The notes beneath the pieces were generated by a model. It worked only from the letters and a program-made list of their open reading frames with translations, searched no databases and was not told the origin of the DNA. The position numbers were made by a program, and so were the translations under genes. A DNA stretch of 64,000 bases from Eubacterium sp. AF36-5BH (lineage in GTDB: Bacteria > Bacillota > Clostridia > Lachnospirales > Lachnospiraceae). The stretch lies in the NCBI RefSeq assembly GCF_003460505.1, contig NZ_QTVG01000003.1, forward strand, positions 62,001 through 126,000, in the 5' to 3' direction. This document shows positions 36,549 to 46,800 of this stretch, piece after piece (positions within the stretch are counted from its first letter, which is position 1; each line of letters opens with the position of its first letter).

Positions 36549-36905
36549 CTATTCAACTACATCTTCATCATCAATAGTGTCATCTTCTTTGTTTGTAAAC
36601 TTGTTTACAATATCAGGTACCATGTCAATTATTCTTGCAAAGCCATCCTGATCCTTAACACTTATAAGTTTTGATGAGCCATCCTTTATAACTAAAACAG
36701 CACTTGGTGTAATCTTACCGCCAACACCGCCTGTTCCATTATCGCCTTTTGAAAATGTACCTAGTGCCATTCCAAAAGATACATCTGCCATTGGTAAAAT
36801 TATAGTTTCACCAATTACAATTGGTTCTCCAACCACAGACTTAGTTGTTATAAAATTTTCCATTGCCTTAAGCAAATCTTCTGAATTTTTCTTATTATCA
36901 GCCAT
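36549..36905 (-). CDS. gerW: GerW family protein (YtfJ)
   Basis: The family includes B. subtilis GerW/YtfJ, needed for normal spore germination. The start is set at ATG 36905 (MADNKKNSEDLLKAMENF) behind AAGGAGG; the frame's earlier TTG is too close to the site. About 118 residues with the diagnostic core GETIILPMADVSFGMALGTFS and GGVGGKITPSAVLVIKDG. It is directly downstream of the DUF2953 gene, the same ytfI-ytfJ pairing seen in Bacillus. It suggests a spore-forming ancestry but does not prove sporulation. Confidence 0.92.
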   Translation of the reverse strand: MADNKKNSEDLLKAMENFITTKSVVGEPIVIGETIILPMADVSFGMALGTFSKGDNGTGGVGGKITPSAVLVIKDGSSKLISVKDQDGFARIIDMVPDIVNKFTNKEDDTIDDEDVVE

Positions 36906-36923
36906 AATCAAAGCCTCCTTATA

Positions 36924-37949
36924 CTAACCGATTTTTTTAATTATACGGTGAATTTCTTTATTAAAATAAAATCTCAAGCCGTAATAAAGAACAACACCTA
37001 ACATTATATGTCCACTTAATTTAACATTTCCATTAAATATTTCATTTTGAAAATCCGGTGTGATTTTTATTTTTTTAGGATTCACATTAAAAACCGAATA
37101 GCCCATGGCTATATAGCCTAATGTCTTTCCTGTTAAATCAGGACTTTCAAAACCAATTTCGATATTTCCTTTTATTTTTTTAGGAAAAATATGCCTTAAT
37201 GTTTTTATAATAATTTCTTTTCCAAACTTAAATGCTTTTTTAGTAGTTGGACTGTTTATAAATGCCTTTACGGCTCTTACCTTCGCGCATTTTTCTTTGA
37301 ATTTGGAATAAATATTCTTTATATTTTTTCTAGCACCAAGTATAAAACCTTTTATATCTTTAATTTTTTCTTTCAGAAAATTAAAGATATAGTTTATATT
37401 AATGTGCGTTTTTTTTCGTTCTTTATTATCTGATTCTTGTTTTTTCACAATTAAGCGATTTGTTTCTTCTGTTTTTCCGATATCTTCTGAAATTTTCTGT
37501 TCAAATGTTTTTTCAGAATTTGTATTTTCAGAATCATTTTTATTATTGCCCTGAGTTTTTTGTTGTTTTAATTCTGTAGTCTCACAACTTTCTAATACTT
37601 TTTTGTCAGAAGTATCTTTTAATGAATCCTGTTTTTGTGAACCCTGTTTCTTCAAATCAGTTTTCTCAGATTTATCTTTTTTATCTTTTTTTTGCTTTTT
37701 TTTCAAAAAATCAATTGGCACAAAAAATATTCTAAGTTTTGATACATTACCGTCATTGCTGATTACTCCCTTGTAACTTACAAAACGAAGTAACCAGTGA
37801 GCTTTTATGGATAATTGATAATCTTTGTCAGATTTACTTCCCTGAATCTTATATGCGATAGGATAAAACAGGATTAACAAAGCCAGTGCAATAATCACCA
37901 GCAAAAGTATTCCAATTATTTTTAATATTAATAAAAAAATATGTAACAT
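36924..37949 (-). CDS. DUF2953 membrane protein (YtfI type)
   Basis: A 341-residue protein with one N-terminal TM helix (about 5-28), a first beta-rich segment, a long lysine/glutamate-rich low-complexity stretch (about 90-180; KKKQKKDKKDKSEKTDLKKQ and similar), and the C-terminal DUF2953 domain (about 245-335; GNIEIGFESPDLTGKTLGYI, ITPDFQNEIFNGNVKLSGHI). Paired with gerW as in Bacillus ytfI-ytfJ, hence a probable sporulation or germination link. The charged middle is unusually long for the family. Confidence 0.85.
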   Translation of the reverse strand: MLHIFLLILKIIGILLLVIIALALLILFYPIAYKIQGSKSDKDYQLSIKAHWLLRFVSYKGVISNDGNVSKLRIFFVPIDFLKKKQKKDKKDKSEKTDLKKQGSQKQDSLKDTSDKKVLESCETTELKQQKTQGNNKNDSENTNSEKTFEQKISEDIGKTEETNRLIVKKQESDNKERKKTHININYIFNFLKEKIKDIKGFILGARKNIKNIYSKFKEKCAKVRAVKAFINSPTTKKAFKFGKEIIIKTLRHIFPKKIKGNIEIGFESPDLTGKTLGYIAMGYSVFNVNPKKIKITPDFQNEIFNGNVKLSGHIMLGVVLYYGLRFYFNKEIHRIIKKIG

Positions 37950-37952
37950 AGG

Positions 37953-38270
37953 CTAATTCATTTGCTCCATAATATATTTCTTAACATTTACATTTCCTGT
38001 TTTTTCAAGGCATTCCATTATAATAAGTGTCATCATGTCAAGTGCCTCTTCCCTACCTTTTGCAATTCCAATTACAACCATATCAGACTTATGATACCAT
38101 TTTTGAATCAAAACGTTAGAAGGATATATTTCCAATGTATCATAATCATTTCTTGGCAGAGTGATTACATATGTATCAAACATTGGTTTTCTATTTTTAA
38201 TTTTTCTTATAACCTTTCTTTTTTTGTCTAAAAGATTATAGCCTACATATAAATCCTCATACCAAATCAT
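37953..38270 (-). CDS. Hypothetical protein, 105 residues
   Basis: Not recognised. A soluble-looking protein beginning MIWYEDLYVGYNLLDKKRKV with a strand-rich middle (YVITLPRNDYDTLEIYPSNV) and a helical end (GREEALDMMTLIIMECLEK). AGGA lies 6 bases before the ATG and overlaps the stop of the upstream gene, so the two are translationally coupled; only 3 bases separate it from the DUF2953 gene. Ribosome site, codon use and spacing support a real gene. It belongs to the run 39664-36549 ending in gerW. Confidence 0.75.
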   Translation of the reverse strand: MIWYEDLYVGYNLLDKKRKVIRKIKNRKPMFDTYVITLPRNDYDTLEIYPSNVLIQKWYHKSDMVVIGIAKGREEALDMMTLIIMECLEKTGNVNVKKYIMEQMN

Positions 38271-38272
38271 AA

Positions 38273-39664
38273 TTATCCTGCCATTATTCCGTTAATAATT
38301 TCTATACAAGCCAGTTTTTCTGCCTTATCGTTGCAAATTGACAAGGTATTATATATATAATCCTGCAATTCGCTTATGTTATTAAAGAAGATTGGAAGTT
38401 CACTTAAAGCCTGCGCCATAACTGCCCTTGTAATCATTTTATCTGTATCTTTAAATAATTCTCTGTAGTCGTTTATTAACTGTTCTTTTTGGTTTTCTAA
38501 ATAAGCTTCATCAACCACATCGTTGTTTTCTACCTTATCAAGTTTTACAAACATACTGTCAGAGTTTAGTTTAGGAAGCTTAAATACAATATTATATTCT
38601 TCCACCAAATCTAACTGTTTAATCTTATCTGCGTAACTTTCTTTTATCTGGTCTGTTATGTCATAAGCTGAAAGATGCGGATATATTTTCTCCTGTTCAC
38701 CTTCAAGCATAACAAACATGTCCTCTATTTCCTCAAGTGATTTTGAAGAAAATTTATTTAAAAATAACAAGTTGGTATTTTTTATTATTTCATCACAGCC
38801 TTTTACAACATTGTCCTCTTCTTTTTCATCATTAGTATATAAAATTAATAAAAGGTCATTTAGTATTTCCTGAACTCTCATAAGGTTGTCCATTTCATCA
38901 TCTATATACATGGTTATATCCGATAATCTGTCCTTAAACTCATCATATCCCTTAGAATCCATTTCTTTAAACTTAACATTTTTCAGATTGTCAAATTCTT
39001 CATATAAATGGGGATAGTTAGTTGCCATTGTATCCGTCTTATCAAGCATGGAGCATGTTTTAATCATGTACAAAAAGTCGTCTAAAGCTTCCTTTGTGCC
39101 GCCGTTGTAAATTGACAAGCCGTTAGAGAGCATTTCGAAAAACTTCTTTTTTGTAAGTCTTACCGGAAGTTGTCCAATAACATCTTTAATCTTACTGTTA
39201 ATCATCATGTTATCTTCATCTTCTAAAATAAACTGCATAATTGTTCTTGTGAAATTTTCATCACTGTAACCACTAGGATAATCTTCTTCTCTGAATCTAT
39301 ACTCCACTCTGTTTACTGCGTGCTCGTATACGTTATATTTGTCCACATAACATGTAATATCAGCTACCTTTTCAATAATAATATTTCTAATTGACTCTAA
39401 TTCTGCAATATTTTCTGAAAAATCTTCTGCCCCATTGGCATATTTTTCAATTGTTTCATTGATAGTTTTAACATATTCATTAAAACCGGGAGCTACCATG
39501 CCACCATCCTCTGAAACAGACACATAATATGTGTAATAATTCATCGCAAGACGAATTAAAGCATACTTGTTATTTATTTTCATAAATCCACCGGTATACT
39601 TTTTCAAACTTTCTTCAATGTTTCTATTTTTTAATAAATCTCCAACTATTTTCTTCATATACAC
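38273..39664 (-). CDS. Hypothetical protein, 463 residues
   Basis: Not recognised. An acidic, strongly helical protein without signal peptide, TM helix or nucleotide-binding motif. Features include an N-terminal MYMKKIVGDLLKNRNIEESL, a middle with VIGQLPVRLTKKKFFEMLSNGLSIY and a C-terminal helical region. The pattern QLPVRLTKKKFFEML...YNGGTKEALDDFL suggests a helical scaffold. A second ATG at 39658 (MKKIVGDLL) could be the start. It is the first gene of a five-gene minus-strand set ending in gerW. Function cannot be inferred beyond that context. Confidence 0.78.
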   Translation of the reverse strand: MYMKKIVGDLLKNRNIEESLKKYTGGFMKINNKYALIRLAMNYYTYYVSVSEDGGMVAPGFNEYVKTINETIEKYANGAEDFSENIAELESIRNIIIEKVADITCYVDKYNVYEHAVNRVEYRFREEDYPSGYSDENFTRTIMQFILEDEDNMMINSKIKDVIGQLPVRLTKKKFFEMLSNGLSIYNGGTKEALDDFLYMIKTCSMLDKTDTMATNYPHLYEEFDNLKNVKFKEMDSKGYDEFKDRLSDITMYIDDEMDNLMRVQEILNDLLLILYTNDEKEEDNVVKGCDEIIKNTNLLFLNKFSSKSLEEIEDMFVMLEGEQEKIYPHLSAYDITDQIKESYADKIKQLDLVEEYNIVFKLPKLNSDSMFVKLDKVENNDVVDEAYLENQKEQLINDYRELFKDTDKMITRAVMAQALSELPIFFNNISELQDYIYNTLSICNDKAEKLACIEIINGIMAG

Positions 39665-39677
39665 TCTCTTTTAACAT

Positions 39678-39705
39678 ATAGAGTGCCTAATACAAGCACT
39701 CTATG
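39678..39705. repeat. Hairpin between lysA and the 463-residue gene
   Basis: ATAGAGTGC (39679-39687) pairs with GCACTCTAT (39697-39705), loop of 9 bases, no T-run. It could mark the end of the lysA transcript or protect an mRNA end. Confidence 0.5.
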
Positions 39706-39749
39706 TTTTATTCTTTATTTGTAATTCCTATAATTTTCATATAGATATT

Positions 39750-41006
39750 TTATTTTAAAATGTCAGAAAAATCAAATGTAGCAAAATAATCCTTTGGAGT
39801 TTCTGCTCTTCTTATAAGTTCAACTTCTCCATTTTCTTTAAGCAATAATTCTGCCGACTTTAATCTTCCGTTATAGTTATATCCCATTGCAAAACCATGT
39901 GCTCCTGTATCATGGATATATAAATAATCACCCATTTCAATCTTAGGAAGTTTTCTGTCTATAGCGAACTTATCGTTGTTTTCGCATAAACTTCCAACAA
40001 CATCATATGTTTCAGTGCATGGTGCATTTTCTTTGCCAAGAACTGTAATATGATGATATGCACCGTACATTGCAGGTCTCATTAAATTAACTGCACAGGC
40101 ATCAACCCCAATATATTCTTTGTAAATATGTTTTTCATGAACAGCCTTTGTTACTAATGCACCGTAAGGTCCCATCATAAATCTTCCCATTTCTGTAAAA
40201 ATTGCCACATCACCCATTCCTGCAGGAGTTAAAATTTCATCATAAACTTTGTGTACTCCTTCTCCAATAACCATAATGTCATTTGGTGTCTGATCAGGTG
40301 TATAAGGGATTCCAACTCCACCTGATAAATTAATGAACTTAATGTCTGCTCCTGTTTCTTTTTCAAGTTCAACAGCCAACTGGAAAATTGTCTTAGCAAG
40401 CATTGGATAATATTCGTTTGTTACTGTGTTTGATGCTAAAAATGCATGTATACCAAAATTCTTAACACCTTTTGATTTTAAAATCTTGAAGGCTTCAGTT
40501 ATCTGTTCTCTTGTCATACCATATTTTGAATCACCAGGGTTATCCATGATTCCGTTACAAACTTCAAAAATTCCACCTGGATTAAATCTGCAGCTTACTG
40601 TTTCAGGTATTCCACATTCCTTTTCCATGTAATCAATCATTGTAATGTCATCTAAGTTAATAATGCCACCTAATTCATTACAATACTTGAACTCTCCTTC
40701 TGGTGTTTCATTTGAAGAAAACATGATTTCATCGTTTCTAAAGCCTAACTTATCAGCAATCATAAGTTCTGTTGCAGATGAGCAGTCAACTCCACAGCCT
40801 GCTTCTTTTAATTTTTTAATAATAAATGGATTTGGAGTTGCCTTTACTGCAAAATATTCTCTAAATCCTTTATTCCATGAAAAAGCTTCATTTACTTTTC
40901 TTGCATTTTCCATAAATCCTTTTTCATCATAAATATGAAATGGTGTAGGATATTTTTTTACAATTTCTTCTACCTGTTCTTTTGTTACAAATGGTTTCTT
41001 ATTCAT
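39750..41006 (-). CDS. lysA: Diaminopimelate decarboxylase
   Basis: Decarboxylates meso-diaminopimelate to lysine with PLP. The start is ATG 41006 (MNKKPFVTKEQ), 10 bases after GGAGG, which also removes the overlap with malQ. About 418 residues. The PLP lysine lies in FREYFAVKATPNPFIIKKL (about residue 50); HAFLASN, NLSGGVGIPY and the active-site CENNDKFA (VGSLCENNDKF) follow. Family member of the fold-III decarboxylases. It follows malQ with 22 bases between stop and start. Confidence 0.93.
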   Translation of the reverse strand: MNKKPFVTKEQVEEIVKKYPTPFHIYDEKGFMENARKVNEAFSWNKGFREYFAVKATPNPFIIKKLKEAGCGVDCSSATELMIADKLGFRNDEIMFSSNETPEGEFKYCNELGGIINLDDITMIDYMEKECGIPETVSCRFNPGGIFEVCNGIMDNPGDSKYGMTREQITEAFKILKSKGVKNFGIHAFLASNTVTNEYYPMLAKTIFQLAVELEKETGADIKFINLSGGVGIPYTPDQTPNDIMVIGEGVHKVYDEILTPAGMGDVAIFTEMGRFMMGPYGALVTKAVHEKHIYKEYIGVDACAVNLMRPAMYGAYHHITVLGKENAPCTETYDVVGSLCENNDKFAIDRKLPKIEMGDYLYIHDTGAHGFAMGYNYNGRLKSAELLLKENGEVELIRRAETPKDYFATFDFSDILK

Positions 41007-41028
41007 TATTTTCAGTCCTCCTAAATAT

Positions 41029-42522
41029 TTATCTACCATAGATATCACAAAGATATCTTAGTCTTTCAATTTCTTTTGCACCAAACTGGCCGTCTAACAT
41101 TCGCCATCTCCAGTTTGTCCCCATTGATGATGGAAGATTCATTCTTCCTATATATCCAATCTTTAAAATGTCCTGTATTTGAAAAATCACCAAATTGGCA
41201 ACACTTTCATAAGCCACTTTAAAAATCTTATCAGCTAAATCTTCTACTGAGCCTTCTCTACACTCAACATACTCTCTTATGTAGCCAAGCTCCCATTTTT
41301 CAATGCTTGTAAAATACCCAACTAATGTGTCATTGTCATGAGTACCACCATAAGCTACAGTATTAGGCACCCAATTGTATGGCAAATGATCATTACGTCT
41401 GTTACCATCAAAAGCAAATTCCAGAACTTTCATGCCGGGATAACCTGATTTTTCAAGTACCTCTACAACTTCAGGCATTTTTATACCTAAATCTTCAGCA
41501 ATAATGTGTTTGTCACCTATGGACTCGTTAATTGCATTAATAAGTTTAAGTCCCGGTCCTTTTTGCCACTGACCGTTTCTTGCATCACTGTCTTCTGCAG
41601 GAATTGCATAATATTTGACAGTGCCTATAAAATGGTCAATTCTTATTACATCATATATTTTAGCTGAATGTTCCATTCGTTTTCTCCACCATGAAAAATC
41701 ATCAGCTTCCATTTTGTCCCAGTCATAAAGTGGATTGCCCCATCTCTGACCTAAATCAGAAAACGCATCAGGGGGTACACCTGCAACTTTTTTAGGATTT
41801 AATTCTTCATCTAATTGGAACATGCCTGTATTCTGCCAAACATCAGCAGAATCCATTGCCACATATATTGGTATATCACCAATAATCAGGATTCCATTTT
41901 CATTAGCATATTCTTTTAATTTGCACCACTGCTCATTAAACTTAAACTGTATGAACTTGTAAAAGTCCATATCATCCTTTAGTTCTTCTTTAAAAGCCCC
42001 TACTGTTTCGCCTTCTCTAAACTTTATTTTCTTATCCCACTCACTCCAAGGTCTGCCTTCATATTTATCTTTGCAGGCTCTATACAAACTATAATCTTCA
42101 AGCCAGAATTCATTTTCTGTAAAAAACTCTTTATATTCATTTAATTCCTTATGATTACTATTCTCATAAGCCACTCTTAAAACTTCAAATCTTGAATTAT
42201 AAACCAAGCCATAGTCAACATACTGGTCTTCAATATTCCATCTTTTACTGTCAACAAATTCTTTAGTCAAAAGTCCTTCTTCTATCAACATATCTAAATC
42301 TATAAAATATGGATTTCCTGCAAAAGCAGAAAAAGAAGCATAAGGGCTGTCTCCAAAACTTGTAGGTCCAAGAGGTAACACCTGCCAATATTTCTGTCTT
42401 GCTTTAACTAAGTTATCTACAAACTCATAAGCTTTTTTCCCAAAAGTTCCAATTCCGTATGGACCCGGTAAACTACTAACAGGCATTAACACACCTGCAC
42501 TTCTGCTAAATTGTTCCTGCAT
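41029..42522 (-). CDS. malQ: 4-alpha-glucanotransferase (amylomaltase)
   Basis: Transfers maltosyl/glucanosyl units between alpha-1,4-glucans. The 497-residue GH77 protein begins RSAGVLMPVSSLPGPYGIG and has PLGPTSFGDSPYASFSAFAGNPYFID, the nucleophile region VIRIDHFIG, the acid/base region IIAEDLGI and the third carboxylate YGGTHDNDT. All active-site residues are intact. It probably handles glycogen or maltodextrin. No other glycogen genes are adjacent. Confidence 0.95.
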   Translation of the reverse strand: MQEQFSRSAGVLMPVSSLPGPYGIGTFGKKAYEFVDNLVKARQKYWQVLPLGPTSFGDSPYASFSAFAGNPYFIDLDMLIEEGLLTKEFVDSKRWNIEDQYVDYGLVYNSRFEVLRVAYENSNHKELNEYKEFFTENEFWLEDYSLYRACKDKYEGRPWSEWDKKIKFREGETVGAFKEELKDDMDFYKFIQFKFNEQWCKLKEYANENGILIIGDIPIYVAMDSADVWQNTGMFQLDEELNPKKVAGVPPDAFSDLGQRWGNPLYDWDKMEADDFSWWRKRMEHSAKIYDVIRIDHFIGTVKYYAIPAEDSDARNGQWQKGPGLKLINAINESIGDKHIIAEDLGIKMPEVVEVLEKSGYPGMKVLEFAFDGNRRNDHLPYNWVPNTVAYGGTHDNDTLVGYFTSIEKWELGYIREYVECREGSVEDLADKIFKVAYESVANLVIFQIQDILKIGYIGRMNLPSSMGTNWRWRMLDGQFGAKEIERLRYLCDIYGR

Positions 42523-42654
42523 ATTTTTTATTCCTTTAATATTTTTTACGTTTCATTTTTGCATTTCCTTCTGTTACATTTCAACACAATGTAGCATTAA
42601 TTTCTATTTGCCACACTCGAAATCACACTTCATACAAATTCTAAGCCATAGTTC

Positions 42655-43524
42655 CTATTTATGTTCATGTGTAAATAAATGTTCCTGACAATATTCCTTA
42701 TTTCCTGAACATTTTGAGCAATATCTAAATGTTAATGTAGGATCATCTAATTCTGTTCTGCCACATATAGCACATTTATGTCTTGCACCATTTGCATAAA
42801 CATTAGGCTTTGCTTTTTTAATAGACTTATTATATTGTGCTTTTCTCTTTATTGAGGAAGGTCTTCTTCCTGATTTTTTATCTAAAATAACATATATAAC
42901 AACATTAAGTAATGATGCGGCAATTAACACAAGCACTATTAAACCTAAATTCATACTTGTTCTAAACGCACTGATAATGTCATAAATAATATATGCTACA
43001 TATAGGAATCCAAACCATTTAATCTTAATTGGAATTATGAAATATAACAGTAATTCCTGTTCCGGATAAGTAAAAGCGTATGCTAAAAATATAGACATGT
43101 TAATGTAATATGTGCTTACATAGCCACCAATAATTACTCCAAATATACTGCCCATGGCTGTTCCATAAATAACTGTAAGAACTACATATAAAATAAGTCC
43201 TGCTATTACTGTAAATATAATTCCTGAAAAAATATACTTTGTGAAGCGTTCACTTCCCCATGTATGTTCAAGTTCACGTCCCAATGAATAATATAGGAAT
43301 AACATAATAATAGTAAAAATTCCTAAACTTTCAGGTGGTACTAAAATCCATGTAACCACTCTCCATATCTGTCCCTGAAAAATCTCGTATGGATTAAACT
43401 GTAAAAACTGATATAGTTCAGGAGTTGTCAACTGAATAACATATCCTATTACATAAGCAATGATTAAATACAATGGTAAATTTGGAATTGAAAAACTCTG
43501 TTTTCTTCTATTAAATTCTGACAT
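42655..43524 (-). CDS. Rhomboid-like membrane protein with C-terminal zinc finger, no catalytic dyad
   Basis: 289 residues. It begins like a rhomboid/Derlin protein (IPNLPLYLIIAYVIGYVIQLT, then FEIFQGQIWRVVTWILVPPE-like YEIFQGQIWRVVTWILVPPE) and has six TM helices (about 15-220). The GxSG serine motif and the paired histidine of active rhomboids are absent: the corresponding helix reads GVIIGGYVSTYYIN. The tail (about 225-289) is basic, then has a zinc finger CAICGRTELDDPTLTFRYC followed by SKCSGNKEYCQEH. It is thus likely a pseudoprotease or membrane adaptor. GGAG before ATG; own promoter. Confidence 0.82.
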   Translation of the reverse strand: MSEFNRRKQSFSIPNLPLYLIIAYVIGYVIQLTTPELYQFLQFNPYEIFQGQIWRVVTWILVPPESLGIFTIIMLFLYYSLGRELEHTWGSERFTKYIFSGIIFTVIAGLILYVVLTVIYGTAMGSIFGVIIGGYVSTYYINMSIFLAYAFTYPEQELLLYFIIPIKIKWFGFLYVAYIIYDIISAFRTSMNLGLIVLVLIAASLLNVVIYVILDKKSGRRPSSIKRKAQYNKSIKKAKPNVYANGARHKCAICGRTELDDPTLTFRYCSKCSGNKEYCQEHLFTHEHK

Positions 43525-43832
43525 TCTAATCTCCTTATTTTCCTAATATAACAATCCCATCTAATTTCTAGAGGGTTATAAGTCACATTCTTTGTTCTAA
43601 ATAACCATATTACAGTATAATTTCTACAGGGTACTTTGTCAAACAACTTCAGCGTTTTCTTTTAGTTTGTAAACAAACTTTTTTCACATCTTTTTCTGTT
43701 GTTTTTTTTTCCTATTTATAATATAATAATAAGTCGATTTTGATATTTTTATGTCAAAAGCATTTTAATAGGTAATAAAACATATATTTAATATACGTTA
43801 CTCGTATTAATAAGGGTAATTAGGAGGCAAAT
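43525..43832. other. Intergenic region between divergent genes
   Basis: Contains the minus-strand promoter of the rhomboid-like gene (43614-43642), an interrupted palindrome GTTTGTAAACAAAC at 43666-43679, a T-rich run and, just before 43833, AGGAGG. A plus-strand promoter for the activase gene must lie around 43700-43800, but no clear hexamer pair stands out. No small gene is seen. Confidence 0.55.
43614..43642 (-). promoter_or_regulatory. Promoter of the rhomboid-like gene
   Basis: TTGACA (43637-43642), 17-base spacer, TATACT (43614-43619) on the minus strand. Confidence 0.82.
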
Positions 43833-46800
43833 ATGAACGAGAATGCAAATTATAGTTTAGGTATTGATATTGGTTCTACTACTGTAAAAATTGCAATACT
43901 TGACCAAGATAACAATCTTGTTTTTTCAGATTACGAAAGACATTATGCAAATATTCAGGAAACTTTAGCTTTACTTTTAGATAAGGCACGTAAACAGTTA
44001 GGTTCAATTGAATTAAGTCCTATGATTACAGGTTCAGGTGGTTTAGCACTTTCTGAACATTTGAAAGTGCCATTTGTACAGGAAGTTGTGGCAGTATCTA
44101 CTGCTCTTGAAGATTATGCACCACAAACTGATGTAGCAATCGAATTAGGTGGCGAAGATGCCAAAATTATTTATTTTACAAATGGTATCGAACAAAGAAT
44201 GAATGGTATCTGTGCTGGTGGTACAGGTTCTTTTATTGACCAGATGGCTTCACTTTTACAGACAGACGCTTCAGGTCTTAATGAATATGCAAAAAACTAT
44301 CAGGAAATATATCCTATTGCAGCCCGTTGTGGTGTATTTGCGAAAACAGATATACAGCCACTTATTAACGAAGGTGCCACAAAAGAAGATTTGGCAGCTT
44401 CAATTTTTCAGGCTGTTGTAAATCAGACTATTTCAGGTTTAGCCTGCGGTAAACCAATTAGAGGGACAGTTGCCTTCCTAGGTGGTCCACTTCACTTCTT
44501 ACCTGAATTAAAAAATGCATTTATCAGGACTTTAAAATTAGACGACGAACATGTTGTTGCACCGGAACATTCTCATTTATTTGCCGCTACAGGTGCAGCA
44601 TTAAATCATAAAGAAAATATTAAAGTAGACATTGATGACTTATACGAACAGTTATCTCATGGTGTGCAAATGTCAATGGAAATCAAGAGACTGGAGCCAT
44701 TATTCCAGAATCAGGAAGCTTATGACAAGTTTACTGAAAGACATAATAAGGCAAAAGTTAAAAAAGGTGACTTGGCATCTTACAGTGGTAACTGCTACCT
44801 TGGTATTGACTCAGGTTCTACTACAACTAAGGCAGCTTTAGTTGGCGAAGACGGTACATTACTCTACTCTTTCTATAGTGGAAACAACGGTAATCCGTTA
44901 AAAACAATTATTGATTCAATTAAAGATATTTACGCAAAGCTTCCAAAAGACGCTCACATTGTCCGTTCCTGTTCAACAGGTTATGGTGAAGCTTTAATAA
45001 AAAATGCCCTTCTTTTAGATGAAGGCGAAGTTGAAACTGTTGCCCATTATAATGCGGCTGCATTTTTTGAGCCACAGGTAGACTGCATTCTTGATATCGG
45101 TGGTCAGGACATGAAGTGTATCAAGATTAAAAACAATTCTGTTGACAGTGTTCAGTTAAACGAAGCCTGCTCTTCAGGATGTGGTTCATTTATTGAAACT
45201 TTCGCAAAATCTCTTAACTATTCTGTTGAAGATTTTGCCAAAGAAGCTTTATTCGCTTCTAATCCAACTGACCTTGGTACAAGATGTACAGTATTTATGA
45301 ATTCAAATGTTAAACAGGCTCAAAAGGAAGGGGCCAGCGTTGCAGACATTTCTGCCGGTTTGGCATACTCAGTTATAAAAAATGCTTTATATAAAGTTAT
45401 TAAAATATCAGATGCCAGAGACCTTGGTAGAAAAATTGTTGTTCAGGGTGGTACATTTTACAATGACGCCGTTTTAAGAAGTTTGGAAAAAGTTGCCCAC
45501 ATCCACGCAATCAGACCTGACATTGCAGGTATTATGGGTGCTTTCGGTGCTGCTCTTATTGCAAGAGACAGATATAAAGGCGAGCCTACAACAATGTTGA
45601 ATCTTAAGCAGTTAGAAGAATTTACATACACAACTTCAATGACTAGATGCAAAGGTTGTACAAACTCATGTTTACTTACAATCAACAAATTCTCTGATGG
45701 CAGAAGATTTATAAGTGGTAACAGATGTGAAAAAGGTATTGGTGGTCAGAAAAACAAAGATAACATACCAAACCTTTTTGAATATAAACTTAAAAGAATG
45801 TTTGATTATGAGCCATTGTCACCTGACAATGCGCCTAGAGGAATTGTAGGTATTCCAAGAGTTCTTAATATGTATGAAAATTTTCCATTCTGGGCTACAT
45901 TCTTTAAGAAACTTGGCTATAGTGTTGTTCTTTCACCAGAATCATCACATAAACTTTACGAAATGGGTATTGAATCAATACCTAGTGAATCGGAATGTTA
46001 TCCTGCAAAACTTGTACACGGACACATTACATGGTTAATTAAACAGGGTGTTAAATTTATTTTCTATCCTTGTATACCATACGAGAGAAACGAAACGCCT
46101 GATGCAAACAACCATTATAACTGTCCTATTGTTACATCTTATGCAGAAAATATAAAGAACAACGTTGAAGAATTAGAAGATCCTTCAATGAAGTTTATGA
46201 ATCCTTTCATGGCTCTCACAAATGAAGAAACAATTACTTCAAGACTTGTTGAAGAGTTTGGAAAAGAATTTGGAATTAATGCCGGCGAGGTTAAGGAAGC
46301 CGCTCACTTAGCTTGGGAAGAACTTCTTAACTCAAGAAACGATATGGCAAAAAAAGGTGAAGAAACTCTTAAATACATGGAAGAAAACGGAAAGCGTGGT
46401 ATTGTTCTTGCAGGCCGTCCATACCATGTTGACCCTGAAATAAACCATGGTATACCTGAAATGATTAATTCATACGGTCTTGCTGTTTTAACTGAAGACT
46501 CAATTTCTCATTTGGCAGAAGTTGAACGGCCGTTGATTGTATCTGACCAGTGGATGTATCACTCAAGATTATATCGTGCAGCTAACTATGTAAAAACAAG
46601 AGACGATTTAGATCTTGTTCAGTTAAACTCTTTTGGATGTGGTTTAGATGCTGTAACTACTGACTGCGTTAGTGATATTTTAACTAAGTCAGGAAAAATC
46701 TACACTGTACTTAAAATTGATGAAGTAAATAACTTAGGTGCCGCAAGAATCCGTATTCGTTCACTTCTTGCAGCAATTAGAGTTCGTTCAGAAAATCATT

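Noticed and set aside
36326..36577. Plus-strand frame of 83 codons opposite gerW and the small membrane protein
   Set aside because: No ribosome site; the minus-strand 46-codon gene in the same place has a good one.
43666..43679. GTTTGTAAACAAAC as a Rex or similar operator
   Set aside because: Only a short interrupted palindrome that does not match the usual TTGTTAA/TTAACAA half-sites; kept as a note only.
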